Assembly (NCBI GenBank): GCA_964565775.1
Contig: CAZMGB010000011.1
Coordinates: 1 to 64,000, forward strand
DNA: 64,000 bases
Direction: 5' to 3'
Source of the DNA: CAZMGB01 sp964565775
Lineage (GTDB): Bacteria > Chloroflexota > Dehalococcoidia > DSTF01 > JALHUB01
A program made the translations under genes and the position numbers. Shown piece by piece: positions 7,828-16,937 of the stretch (positions within the stretch are counted from its first letter, which is position 1; every line of letters begins with the position of its first letter). Under the pieces are notes generated by a model. It searched no databases, was not told the origin of the DNA, and saw only the letters and a list, made by a program, of their open reading frames with translations.

Positions 7828-8787
7828 TCACGTATGCCACGGCTGAGATGAGCGACGAGGGCCCATCGCCGTCCGGGCGGGCCCCCGAACCCCTTGCCAC
7901 AGTTTCCTCGGCAACTTTCTCAGCCATAGAGTGCCCGTGTAGGACAGCAGGGCGATCTTCTCCTGCACCGGGAGCGACGAGCGCGCTATTGAGACGAAGT
8001 ACTCGAGATAGCGCCTCTGTCCCGACAACCTCACCGCGATACGCCCTTCCACGGTCGGATCGAAGAACTCTTGAAGCTTCTCAGCGCTCCCCCAATAAGC
8101 CCAGGACACAGATCCCTCATGCCCCCGCAGGAAGGACAAATACGCAGGTACTTCATAGAACCTGCCAATGAGACTGAGCTCCGCCACCAGGCTATAGTCC
8201 GAGCCGATGAAGTTGCGGATGAGATGCGTCTCGCTCAACGCGCTTGAGCGGATCAGCCCGAAGATGTAGAGACCGGTCCACTGAGACACGCTGCTCTCGC
8301 CGCAGTGGAGTTCGTAGAGCAGTTGGCGAAAGCGACTCACCGCCTCCGGCTGCCAGTCGATGTCATGGTGTCCGCTGAAGCGCGGGATGACCTCCCCGTT
8401 GTTGTCGATACACCTCGCCTTCGGGTGGGCGAGCACGACCGTCGGTTCCGCCTCCAGCACTTCCACGCAGCGGGCCAGGAATTCCGGCACGCACAGATCG
8501 TCTGCCGCCACCCACTTGAAGTACTGTCCGGACGACAACTGGAAGACCCGGTTGAAGTTCCTGGCAGCGCCGAGATTGGCACTGTTGCGGTGGTAGCGAA
8601 TCCGCTTGTCTCGAGCGGCATACTCACAACAGATCTCCACCGTTCTGTCGGTGGAGGCGTTGTCGGAGATGATTACCTCGTAGTCCTCAAACGTCTGACC
8701 CAAGATCGAGTCCAGCGTCTCCGCAAGAAACCGCTCGCCGTTGTACACGGGAAGACCGATGCTTACAAGCGGACTTCGGCCAGTCAT
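7828..8787 (-). CDS. Family 2 glycosyltransferase (last gene of polysaccharide operon)
   Basis: 319 aa. The GT-A fold begins at SIGLPVYNGERFL, with IISDNASTDRT (nucleotide binding) and VAADDL (metal-binding DxD-type). It should transfer a sugar from a nucleotide donor during assembly of the repeat unit on the cytoplasmic membrane face. The C-terminal part is basic. The start overlaps the preceding methyltransferase by ATGA, so the two are translationally coupled. No membrane segment. Confidence 0.9.
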   Translation of the reverse strand: MTGRSPLVSIGLPVYNGERFLAETLDSILGQTFEDYEVIISDNASTDRTVEICCEYAARDKRIRYHRNSANLGAARNFNRVFQLSSGQYFKWVAADDLCVPEFLARCVEVLEAEPTVVLAHPKARCIDNNGEVIPRFSGHHDIDWQPEAVSRFRQLLYELHCGESSVSQWTGLYIFGLIRSSALSETHLIRNFIGSDYSLVAELSLIGRFYEVPAYLSFLRGHEGSVSWAYWGSAEKLQEFFDPTVEGRIAVRLSGQRRYLEYFVSIARSSLPVQEKIALLSYTGTLWLRKLPRKLWQGVRGPARTAMGPRRSSQPWHT

Positions 8788-10076
8788 GTCGTCTTGCCGT
8801 GCGCGCCGTGAATCGGGCGCTGCCGGCCTTCATCTTGGACGGTAACCACCTCGGCCTCCACACCCATCCCGCCCAACATAACGCCGATCTCCTCCCGATA
8901 TATCGGGTTCACAATGAGGACTACGTCAGGCCGGTACTCGCGCAGGAAGTCCGGCGGCACGATCCGCTGCCCGCTTCCCGCCACGTACATCCCCTCCTTG
9001 CGCGGGTTGACGTCGACCACGTACTCGATCTGACCGCTGGCCTCCACGACGTTCAGGAAGGTGGCGCCTTTCGACCCCGCACCCCACAGCACGATCCGCC
9101 GGTGCGCCTCAAGCCACTGGCTGAGGCGGCGGCCCCAGGCCTCCACCTGGCTCCTGTAGTCATCCCCGAAGGCGCACACAAGCGTCGACAGCAACTCGAT
9201 TTCCTCTGCCGACCGGGCGCCACCGCGATTCGTCGTCGCCGCCGCCGCGTGGCCCTCCAGGCAGAGGAACTGGTCTCCGAAGGCCGCGTAGACCTCGCGA
9301 ACCGTGAAGCCCGTTTCCTCGAAGAGCCTTGCGAGGGAGGGGGCGCTGAAGTAGGAGCAATGCTCGTAGATGATGTCCCAGACCCCCAGGTCGCGCAGCG
9401 TAAACAGGACGTTCGGCACCTCGAAGAACACTGCCGTACCGGTGCGAGGACCTATGGCGCGACGGATCTCCAGCAGGAACCGGTGGGGGTCAGCGATGTG
9501 CTCCAGGGTGTGCCGGCAGCAGATCAGGTCGGCCTTGTGGGTGGCATAGGCGCTGGAATAAGAATCGCTGGCGAAGGTAACGCTTCCAGGAGGCGTGCCG
9601 CCCTCCGCCGCACCATCATGGCCCGGGTCGAAACCGAGACCCCGGTTTCGTCCGCCTTCGCAGAGCATGGAGAGGAAGTCTCCTCTTCCGCACCCGATCT
9701 CGATGATCTGCTTGCCTCGGAGGCCGTATCCCTCGATCAAGCGTGTGGCCAGCTCTCGCGCGTAGCGCTGGAACGTCGGCGAGAAGTGCAGGGAGTTCTC
9801 ATACTGCTGGCTGTACTCCATGAGAGTCGGATCGAAAGACACGTTGTAGACCATGCCGCACGCCTCGCAGAACCCGAGGCGGATGTCGCCGCGTGGGGCC
9901 GCGACGGCGGCTTCGCGACTGGGCCAGAGAAGGTTGCAGTGAACCGGAACGCCGCTGATCTCGAAGAAGACCGACATGCCTGGATGATGGCATGCGGGAC
10001 AGGGCCTGCCCTCCAGCGCGCTTTCCCGGCTTAGGCTGTCCACTTCTCGCGGCATCTTCACCTGTACGGTCTCCAC
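8784..10076 (-). CDS. SAM-dependent C-methyltransferase-like protein (third of three)
   Basis: Up to 430 aa. An N-terminal cysteine cluster (CPACHHPGMS, then GFCEACGM) suggests a zinc-binding domain, the SAM site is IIEIGCGRGDFLSML, and the C-terminal Rossmann-like half (VLWGAGSKGATFLN) matches the Methyltransf_13/14 architecture of sugar C-methyltransferases such as TylC3. It is a tandem paralogue of the next gene upstream (shared LPSREAA/WPSREAA and GFCEACG blocks). The start is uncertain: GTG at 10076 or at 10061. Confidence 0.85.
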   Translation of the reverse strand: METVQVKMPREVDSLSRESALEGRPCPACHHPGMSVFFEISGVPVHCNLLWPSREAAVAAPRGDIRLGFCEACGMVYNVSFDPTLMEYSQQYENSLHFSPTFQRYARELATRLIEGYGLRGKQIIEIGCGRGDFLSMLCEGGRNRGLGFDPGHDGAAEGGTPPGSVTFASDSYSSAYATHKADLICCRHTLEHIADPHRFLLEIRRAIGPRTGTAVFFEVPNVLFTLRDLGVWDIIYEHCSYFSAPSLARLFEETGFTVREVYAAFGDQFLCLEGHAAAATTNRGGARSAEEIELLSTLVCAFGDDYRSQVEAWGRRLSQWLEAHRRIVLWGAGSKGATFLNVVEASGQIEYVVDVNPRKEGMYVAGSGQRIVPPDFLREYRPDVVLIVNPIYREEIGVMLGGMGVEAEVVTVQDEGRQRPIHGAHGKTT

Positions 10077-10099
10077 TCAGTGCGGTCCCAACGGCGAGG

Positions 10100-11320
10100 T
10101 CACAAAGTGATGAGTTCGGCCGACACGCCCATTCTGTCGAGGTCGCGCTGGATCTCATCGCAATAGACGGGGTTCATGACGATTACCACATCAGGCCTGT
10201 AGCCCCTGAGAGCGTCAGGCGAGAGAACCTTGTGCCCGCTGCCGGCGAGGTACATGCCCTGCTTGAACGGGTTTATGTCAACCAGAAACTCGATCTCTTC
10301 GCCGACCTGCAATGTGGTGAGGTAGGCCACCGCCTTGGACCCAGAGCCCCAGATGACGGCACGCTGTCCTCGCTCCCTGATGCGCTGCAAGTCCCTCTTC
10401 CAGCCGGCTAGCGCGCTGACGTACCTCCTCTTGAAACTGGTAACATCGCGCGCCAGCTCCTCCGGATCGTCCTCGTGCTCCGAGACGGAGCCGACGCTGC
10501 CGTTGCTCGGACGGGCGTCTATCAGGAGGTACTGATCATCGAAGTCCCTGGCCAAGGCGAGCACATCGAAATCGCAGGAGCGAAACAGGCGTGCCAGAGA
10601 CCCGAGCGTGAAGTAGGAGCAGTGTTCGTAGTAGATGTCCCAGAACGCGAGCTCGCGCAGGACGCGACGGACGTCCGGAACCTCGAAGAACACCGTGGTG
10701 TCCCACCTGTCCTTCAGGGAGCGCCGCACCATACGCAGGAAGTCCTGGGTCGGCTGGATGTGCTCGAGCGTATGCCTGCAACACACGAAGTCGGCCGTCA
10801 GGTGTGAGTATCTCTCGGAGTAGAAATCGGTGATGAATCTCATGCGGCCTGCGGCCTCGCTGTGGAGCCGGCTGTCGACGTAGCTCGGGTCGATGCCGAT
10901 GCCGCGATTGCCCCCCAGCTCGCAGAGCAGCGCCAGGAACTCGCCCTTTCCGCAGCCGATCTCCAGGATGTCCCTGTCCCGGAGGTCGTAGCGCTCGATG
11001 AGGCGGCCGGCGAGGTCGCGGGCGAACGCCGCAAAGCGGGGCGAGAAGCCCTGCGTCTCCTCGTAGCGGCCCGAATACTCAACCAGGGCCGGATCGAAAA
11101 GGACGTTTGAGATGAAGCCACATGATTCGCAGAAGCCCAGGCGTATCCGGCCCTTGGGGAATGCCAGCGCCGCCTCGCGGCTGGGCAGAAGGAGACAGCT
11201 ATTGACGGGAACGCCTTCTAGCTCGTAGAAGATGGACATGCCCAGCGCGCCGCAGTTGTGGCAGGTGGCGCTGGCGTCCCAGCTCTCATCGACTCCTGTC
11301 CGGCGATCGCAAACGCGCAA
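10100..11320 (-). CDS. SAM-dependent C-methyltransferase-like protein (second of three)
   Basis: 406 aa from a TTG at 11320, chosen because GAGGAGGAA lies 6 bases upstream; the longer open frame would run into the upstream gene. Zinc cysteines (CHNCGALGMS and GFCESCGF), SAM motif ILEIGCGKGEFLALL, a VCCRHTLEHI motif and a C-terminal VIWGSGSKAVAYL domain are present. Paralogue of the downstream gene, arising by tandem duplication. It probably modifies a nucleotide-activated deoxysugar; substrate unknown. Confidence 0.85.
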   Translation of the reverse strand: MRVCDRRTGVDESWDASATCHNCGALGMSIFYELEGVPVNSCLLLPSREAALAFPKGRIRLGFCESCGFISNVLFDPALVEYSGRYEETQGFSPRFAAFARDLAGRLIERYDLRDRDILEIGCGKGEFLALLCELGGNRGIGIDPSYVDSRLHSEAAGRMRFITDFYSERYSHLTADFVCCRHTLEHIQPTQDFLRMVRRSLKDRWDTTVFFEVPDVRRVLRELAFWDIYYEHCSYFTLGSLARLFRSCDFDVLALARDFDDQYLLIDARPSNGSVGSVSEHEDDPEELARDVTSFKRRYVSALAGWKRDLQRIRERGQRAVIWGSGSKAVAYLTTLQVGEEIEFLVDINPFKQGMYLAGSGHKVLSPDALRGYRPDVVIVMNPVYCDEIQRDLDRMGVSAELITL

Positions 11321-11396
11321 CTGGCGTTCCTCCTCATTGCTACCTGCGGGTCTCGCGCCCGCCCTTCCGTCGGGCGATGCGTCGACCGCGCGGTCG

Positions 11397-12626
11397 CTAG
11401 ACCACCGTCGGGCAGGGGACCGGGATGATGAATCTCCCTCCCCTGCGGCGGTACTCTTCTTGCTGCTGCAGCACCTCATCCCTGAAGTTCCACGCCAGCA
11501 GCAGGACGTAGTCGGGCATGTCGGCGAGCAGCCTTGCCGGATCATCGATGGGAATATGCACGCCGGGCATGTACAGCCCCTGCTTGTGAACGTTTCTGTC
11601 GACAACGAAGTCGATGAGGCCCGTGTCTATGCCCGTGTAGTTGAGCAGGGTGCTCCCCTTGGCTGCCGCACCGTAGGCAGCGATTCTCTTCTCCTCGCCC
11701 TTCAGTTGGCAGAGCATCTTGACGAGGGCGGTTTTGACGCCGGAGACCCTGGAAGCAAAGCCCTGGTAGTAGGACAGATCGTTGACTTTCCGCTCCGTCT
11801 CGTCCGCCAGATAGCTCCCGACCGACGCGGCGACATCATTTCGCCGGCCGATGAACAGGCGGAGGGAGCCTCCGTGGATGGGGTAGTGCTCCACATGGTT
11901 CAGCGACAGCCCGTGCCGATGAAGCAGACGCACCAGGGCCGTCACCGAGTAGTAGCAGAGGTGCTCATGGTAGATGGTGTCGAACTCGCAGTGCTCCACC
12001 AGGTCCTTGACGTAGGGCACTTCGATGACAGCCACGCCGTCATCCTTCAGCAGGATGCCGATGCCCTCCACAAACCCGTTGAGGTCCGGCACGTGAGCCA
12101 GCACGTTGTTGGCGATGACGACGTCCGCTCTTTTCCCTTCGTCTCGGAGCGTGGTAGCAAGCTCCTCCCCGAAGAAAGCGCAAAGGGTGGGAATACCGGC
12201 CTCTATCGCCACCCTGGCCGGCCCCTCCGCAGGATCGATGCCGAGGACCGGTATGCCTCGCTCCGTGAAGTTTCTCAGCATGTAGCCATCGTTGCTGGCG
12301 AGCTCCACCACGAGGCTGTCGCTACCGAGCCGCTGCGTCTCGATGAGGCTCTGTGCGTTGTCCCGGGAGTGCGCCAGCAGGGCGTCGGAGAAGGACGAGT
12401 AGTACGGGTAATCGCGGCAGAAGAGAACCTCAGGCGAGACGGCTTCCAGGATCTGCACGAGGGAGCAGCTATTGCAGAAGGCCACGTCCAGGGGGTAGCG
12501 GGCTTCCTCCTGCGCTAGCTGCTCTTCGCTCAGCAGCGCGTCCGCAAGAGGCGTTTCTCCCAGCGAGAGGACCGTTGTCAGCTCTCGCGAGCCACAGGAA
12601 CGACAGGTCGGGGTAAGCTCAGGCAC
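11397..12626 (-). CDS. NDP-hexose C-methyltransferase (TylC3-like, first of three)
   Basis: 409 aa. CRSCGSRELTTVLSLGETP and FCNSCSLVQ give the four-cysteine zinc domain (Methyltransf_13), VVELASNDGYMLRNF the SAM-binding domain, and AAYGAAAKGSTLLNY the Methyltransf_14 domain. This is the canonical form of NDP-4-keto-sugar 3-C-methyltransferases, more standard than the two paralogues downstream. The start is taken as a GTG at 12626, in a GTGCCTGA overlap with the epimerase stop and with GGAG upstream. Confidence 0.88.
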   Translation of the reverse strand: MPELTPTCRSCGSRELTTVLSLGETPLADALLSEEQLAQEEARYPLDVAFCNSCSLVQILEAVSPEVLFCRDYPYYSSFSDALLAHSRDNAQSLIETQRLGSDSLVVELASNDGYMLRNFTERGIPVLGIDPAEGPARVAIEAGIPTLCAFFGEELATTLRDEGKRADVVIANNVLAHVPDLNGFVEGIGILLKDDGVAVIEVPYVKDLVEHCEFDTIYHEHLCYYSVTALVRLLHRHGLSLNHVEHYPIHGGSLRLFIGRRNDVAASVGSYLADETERKVNDLSYYQGFASRVSGVKTALVKMLCQLKGEEKRIAAYGAAAKGSTLLNYTGIDTGLIDFVVDRNVHKQGLYMPGVHIPIDDPARLLADMPDYVLLLAWNFRDEVLQQQEEYRRRGGRFIIPVPCPTVV

Positions 12627-13674
12627 TTCTAGCTCCGCTCTTCTCCACGCTGCATCGCCAGCGCAGGTTCGAATCGAGTAGGTTGTCACTCATGAGTTCC
12701 CGAATGCGCTTGATCCGCAGGAATCGGGAGCCGCTGAACTCCTCGAGCGTCAAGCCGTGACGCTTGTAGGCCAATCGCAGCTCTTCGATGCCCCGCCGCA
12801 CCGTCCACTGCGGCTGGAAATCGTGCAGCCTCCGGGCCAGCTTCGTGCAGTCGACCCGGTAGCAGCGAGAATCCCGCGTTCCGCCCTCGGCGTAGGTGAC
12901 CCTGCTGCCGGTGACTGCCTCCTCCACCATCCCCGCCAGGTCGCGGACCCGGTAGTTCTCTTCCGTCACTCCGACGTTGAACGCCTCGTTATGGATGAGC
13001 TCTCGCGGTGCGTGCAGCACGGCCAGGAAGGCCCGCGAGATGTCTTCGATGTGCACCAACGGTCGCCACGCCGTGCCGTCGCTCTTGATGAGAACCAGGC
13101 CTGTGGTGTGAGCGAGCCCGACGAGGTTGTTCACGACCAGGTCTCCCCGGAGCCGTGGGGAGACGCCGTAGGCCGTGGCGTTGCGGAGGAAGGTGGGGCT
13201 GAAGTGGGAGCAGGCCAGCTTGGAGACGTCCTCCTCCACCCTCACCTTGGAGATGCCGTAAGGGGTCACCGGATTGAAGGGGGCCTCCTCCGTGATCAGA
13301 TCATCTCCCGCCGCGCCGTAGAGACTGCACGAGGAGGAGAAGAGGAACCGCGTGACCCCTGCCTCCTTCGCCAGCTTCGCCAGGCGGACGGATGCCCGGT
13401 GGTTGATCGCGTAGGTCAGCTCCGGATCCATGTCGCCAAGGGGATCGTTGGAGAGCGCGGCGAGGAGGATAACGGCGCCGAACCCTTCGAGGTCAGAGAC
13501 CTGGACGTCACGGATGTCCTTCCTCAGTGCGGGGATGTCCGGCACGTCACCGCCGAAGGTGCAGCCTTCGAACAGGTAGCTGTCCAGACCCACCACCTCG
13601 TGCCCGGCTGCCTGAAGCATGCGCACGAGGACCGTGCCGATGTAGCCGTTGTGACCTGGAACCAGTACCCTCAA
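12619..13674 (-). CDS. NAD-dependent sugar epimerase/dehydratase (extended SDR)
   Basis: 351 aa. The Rossmann motif GHNGYIGTVL, SSSCSLYG (catalytic Ser region) and TPYGISKVR (YxxxK) define an extended SDR acting on a nucleotide sugar. It sits between the CDP-glucose synthase gene and a C-methyltransferase, so a CDP-sugar is the likely substrate. The TTG start at 13674 has GGAG 8 bases upstream and lies just after the rfbF stop; longer frame-open starts would overlap rfbF heavily. Confidence 0.88.
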   Translation of the reverse strand: MRVLVPGHNGYIGTVLVRMLQAAGHEVVGLDSYLFEGCTFGGDVPDIPALRKDIRDVQVSDLEGFGAVILLAALSNDPLGDMDPELTYAINHRASVRLAKLAKEAGVTRFLFSSSCSLYGAAGDDLITEEAPFNPVTPYGISKVRVEEDVSKLACSHFSPTFLRNATAYGVSPRLRGDLVVNNLVGLAHTTGLVLIKSDGTAWRPLVHIEDISRAFLAVLHAPRELIHNEAFNVGVTEENYRVRDLAGMVEEAVTGSRVTYAEGGTRDSRCYRVDCTKLARRLHDFQPQWTVRRGIEELRLAYKRHGLTLEEFSGSRFLRIKRIRELMSDNLLDSNLRWRCSVEKSGARSA

Positions 13675-13678
13675 TTTG

Positions 13679-14449
13679 TCAACTCCATACTTTCCATGGT
13701 GCGTTGCCTTCCTGCCAAAGCTTCTCCAGCAGCTTCCTGTCGCGCAGCGTGTCCATGCATTGCCAGAACGATTCATGGCGAAAGGCCATGACCTGCCCGT
13801 CCCTGGCCAGACGCTCCATCGGCTCTCTCTCCCACTGGGTGTCATCCCCATCGATGTACTCGAACACGCCCGGCTCGGCGACGAAGAAGGCGCCGTTGAT
13901 CCACCCTTCGGAGAGCTGCGGCTTCTCGGAGAACTCCACCACCTGGTTCCCGACCATGTCGAGCTTGCCGAAGCGGGCCGGTGGTCGGACCGCCGTAACC
14001 GTCAGCAAGCGACCGTGGGCCTTGTGGAACTCGAGGAGCTTTCGCAAGTCAACATTGGAGACGCCGTCACCCCACGTGAGCATGAAGGTTCCGTCGCTCA
14101 GGTACGGTGCCAGGCGCTTGATGCGTCCCCCGGTAGCCGTGGCCTGGCCGGTGTCTACGAGCTCCACCCTCCAGTCCTCTCTCGCGCCGGCATGCATTGC
14201 GACGGTGCCGTCCCTGAAGTTCACGGTGAGATTGCCGTTGAGGGAGCAGTAGTCGACCATGTAGCGCTTGATGTACTCGCCCTTGTACCCGAGCGCTATC
14301 ACGAACTGTGTCAGGCCGTGGTAGGTGTAGTGCATCATGATGTGCCACAGCATGGGCTTGCCGCCGATCTCGACCATCGGCTTCGGCTTGGTCTCTGTTT
14401 CCTCGGACAGCCGCGAGCCCACACCGCCGGCGAGAATCGCAACTTTCAT
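13679..14449 (-). CDS. rfbF: Glucose-1-phosphate cytidylyltransferase
   Basis: 256 aa, the family's usual size. The N-terminal LAGGVGSRLSEETETKPKPM is the signature nucleotide-binding loop; LTWGDGVSNVDL and the PPARFGKL region also fit RfbF. It makes CDP-glucose from CTP and glucose-1-phosphate. AAGGAGGGACGCC precedes the ATG. A CDP-glucose 4,6-dehydratase (rfbG) normally follows but is not in the window. Confidence 0.95.
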   Translation of the reverse strand: MKVAILAGGVGSRLSEETETKPKPMVEIGGKPMLWHIMMHYTYHGLTQFVIALGYKGEYIKRYMVDYCSLNGNLTVNFRDGTVAMHAGAREDWRVELVDTGQATATGGRIKRLAPYLSDGTFMLTWGDGVSNVDLRKLLEFHKAHGRLLTVTAVRPPARFGKLDMVGNQVVEFSEKPQLSEGWINGAFFVAEPGVFEYIDGDDTQWEREPMERLARDGQVMAFRHESFWQCMDTLRDRKLLEKLWQEGNAPWKVWS

Positions 14450-14466
14450 GGCGTCCCTCCTTGCTC

Positions 14467-15645
14467 TCAAGTAGTCGAGCAGCTCGGCGGTCGACCGCGA
14501 TGTGCGGGGCCGGCGGTCACGCACGCATCCCCGTTGGATCTCCCATCCAACAGACTGAGATAGAGCTGCTCATACTGATCGATCACGCCCTCCCACGAGT
14601 AGTGCTCGCGGGCGAAGCGGCGAGCCCGTCGCCGATACCCCTCCACCACCTCCGGGCTTTCCGCGAGGTAGGCCAACACCTGTCGCAGAGCCGCCGGGCC
14701 TCCTCGTGAGTCAAAGCTGAGAGCTGCGTCGCCCACGGCCTCGAGGTTCTCGGGGATGTCGCTGACCAAGACGCAATTGCCGTACGCCATGGCCTCGATG
14801 ACTGAGAGCGACGTGCCCTCCACCAGAGAGGGCTGAACGTAGGCGTAGGCATTGTTGTACAGCTCGCGGATCGCCTCGCCGTAGACAGGTCCCAAGAGAT
14901 GGACCCTCTCATTGCCGGCGGCCTGCAACCGCCGGAAGTAGTCGGGCTCGCTGGAGCCGTCGCCAGCGACAGCCAGTTGGAGGTCCGTCTCCAGACCCGC
15001 GAACGCTTCGATGAGATTGTGGACGCCCTTCTCCGGCACTAGCCTTCCCACGAACAGGACGTATCGATCCTTCTCCAGACCGTATTCCCGTAGAGCGCCG
15101 GAGGTCGAAGGCGGGACGATGTCAGCGCCGTTCGGGATGTACAGCGGCTCCTTGCCGAACTGCTCCGCATAGAAGCGGGCCACCGAGCGTGAGTCCGTGA
15201 CGCAGGCATCCGCCAGCCCGACGGCAAGCCCCGCGCAGCGTCGCAGATAGAGCTTGGCCAGTCTCCCCCACTTGTCACGGCGCCAGTCCATCCCGTCCAC
15301 CGAGATGACAGTCCTCTTGCCCACCCTGTTGAGAAGGGGCAACAGGGGCGCATTCCCGACGCCGAAGCAATGCAGAACGTCCGGCCGCCGAGGGATGGCC
15401 CGCAGGGCCGAGAGGAAGGAGTGGCTCAGCGTGTCCAGGTGCTTGCCTCCCGTCGAGGGGAGAAACACCAGCTTGACTCCGTCGCCGTTCTCGTGACTTG
15501 CTGTTCCGTTTCTTCCCCGGCAGTACACTGTCACCTCATAGCCGCGGGCGCTCAGCCTGGTCGCCACTTGCTCTGCGCAGACCTCGTTGCCGCCGTACCT
15601 GGCGGGGACGCCGCGCGTGCCAAGGATGCTGATTGTCATAGTCAA
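14467..15645 (-). CDS. Glycosyltransferase (DUF1972/GT4-type)
   Basis: 392 aa. It opens with ISILGTRGVPARYGGNE, the hallmark of the DUF1972 N-terminal domain of GT4 enzymes such as rhamnosyltransferases, and has the GT-B C-domain (FVGRLVPEKGVHNLIEAF, PSLVEGTSLSVIEAMAYG). It starts inside the preceding gene's end (ATGA-type overlap). The last roughly 20 residues are low-complexity and may be dispensable. Substrate unknown. Confidence 0.92.
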   Translation of the reverse strand: MTMTISILGTRGVPARYGGNEVCAEQVATRLSARGYEVTVYCRGRNGTASHENGDGVKLVFLPSTGGKHLDTLSHSFLSALRAIPRRPDVLHCFGVGNAPLLPLLNRVGKRTVISVDGMDWRRDKWGRLAKLYLRRCAGLAVGLADACVTDSRSVARFYAEQFGKEPLYIPNGADIVPPSTSGALREYGLEKDRYVLFVGRLVPEKGVHNLIEAFAGLETDLQLAVAGDGSSEPDYFRRLQAAGNERVHLLGPVYGEAIRELYNNAYAYVQPSLVEGTSLSVIEAMAYGNCVLVSDIPENLEAVGDAALSFDSRGGPAALRQVLAYLAESPEVVEGYRRRARRFAREHYSWEGVIDQYEQLYLSLLDGRSNGDACVTAGPAHRGRPPSCSTT

Positions 15646-16937
15646 GGCTGGCCTTCCACCTCTCTGCGCATAGTCTCTGACCCTCGCCTCTTGGACTGCT
15701 GGGCCTGGGCGTAGACCGCCATCAACTGTTCGTAGTGGCGCTCCGGCCCGTAGGCCTCTTCGACCAGTCTTCTGGCGTTTCTGCCCATCTCAACCGTCTC
15801 AGCGGGATGAGTCAGCAGGTAGTCGATCTTTCGTTGCAGCTCCTGGGCGTCGCCCGGCTCGAAGAGGAGGCCTGTTCGACCCTCCTCCACCAGCTCCGGG
15901 ATGCCGCCGATACGCGAGGCCACCACCGGCTTCCCGCAGGCATAAGCCTCGTGGATGGCGAGCGGCGCGTTCTCGAACCACTGTGAGGGCACGACCGAGA
16001 ACATCGCGCCCCGCATGAGGGATGCCACCTCTTTCGGAGGGAGGGGCCCCAAGAAGCGGACGTGGCCCGTGCCGTTTCCCCGGCAGTGGCTCTCAAGAGC
16101 GGCTCTCTGTTCGCCATCCCCCGCAATACACAACTCGAACTGCCTGGCTACGTTACTGCTGCCCACAGCTTGAAGAAGCGTGGCCACTCCCTTCACCGCC
16201 TCAACACGGCCGGCGTAGACGAAATAGCTATCGGATGAGGCACACGGCTCGTGGTCCTCCAGGTCGATGAAGTTGGGCACGTGGACGATGCGCCTGCCGT
16301 CCACGCCGAACTCGATGATCTTCTCCCTCATGAAGCGGCTGGGGGCTATGTACACGTCGACGCCCCTCGCGTAGATGTTCCACGCTCTGTGGGCGTAAGC
16401 CTCCAGGGCGCAAATGGCGCTCTTGAGCCGGGAGTTCTTCACGCATCCCTGGAGCACTGCCTGATAGTAGTTGTGCCCTTTACACCGCTCGCACACTGCT
16501 CCTCGCGTGGCCAGCGAGTAGTTGGGGCAGATGAGTTTGTAGTCATGAAGCGTGAGAACGGTAGGGATTCGATGCCTTCGCAAGGGACGCAGAACGGAGG
16601 GCGATAGCTGGTGATAGATGTTGTGCAGGTGGGCGATGTCCGGTTTCGTCGCCCGGATCAGAGCCTCCATCTTGCCTTCCGCTTCCCGCGAGTAGAGAAT
16701 CCTGCCGGCTGTGGCCCATCGCCGCGGCTGGAACACACCGAGGGAGCTCATGTTCTGTCTGAGCTCAACATTGCTGACGAAGTAGCCCGAGTACGGGGAC
16801 GGCAGGTTCCTCGCATCCTGCATGGCGAAGTGGATCACCTCATGGCCGAACCGCTCCAGTAGCCGCGACGTCTGGAAGAGCGCCGTCTCCGCGCCCCCGC
16901 GGTTGTAGAAGAACTTGTTTACCTGAAGCACTTTCAC
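15642..16937 (-). CDS. GT4 glycosyltransferase
   Basis: 431 aa from a GTG at 16937 that overlaps the polymerase stop (GTGA), with GAAGGGAG upstream. VNKFFYNRGGAET is the typical N-terminal donor/acceptor loop; YAGRVEAVKGVATLLQAV and PLAIHEAYACGKPVVAS mark the GT-B C-terminal domain. A four-cysteine patch (CPNYSLATRGAVCERCKGH) is common in this subgroup. It adds one sugar to the lipid-linked unit; linkage unknown. Confidence 0.92.
   Translation of the reverse strand: MKVLQVNKFFYNRGGAETALFQTSRLLERFGHEVIHFAMQDARNLPSPYSGYFVSNVELRQNMSSLGVFQPRRWATAGRILYSREAEGKMEALIRATKPDIAHLHNIYHQLSPSVLRPLRRHRIPTVLTLHDYKLICPNYSLATRGAVCERCKGHNYYQAVLQGCVKNSRLKSAICALEAYAHRAWNIYARGVDVYIAPSRFMREKIIEFGVDGRRIVHVPNFIDLEDHEPCASSDSYFVYAGRVEAVKGVATLLQAVGSSNVARQFELCIAGDGEQRAALESHCRGNGTGHVRFLGPLPPKEVASLMRGAMFSVVPSQWFENAPLAIHEAYACGKPVVASRIGGIPELVEEGRTGLLFEPGDAQELQRKIDYLLTHPAETVEMGRNARRLVEEAYGPERHYEQLMAVYAQAQQSKRRGSETMRREVEGQP

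Noticed and set aside
8799..10034. Long plus-strand open frame opposite a methyltransferase
   Set aside because: Antisense shadow; composition reflects the reverse complement of a clear SAM-binding protein.
11232..12518. Long plus-strand open frame opposite the TylC3-like gene
   Set aside because: Antisense shadow with no recognisable motif.
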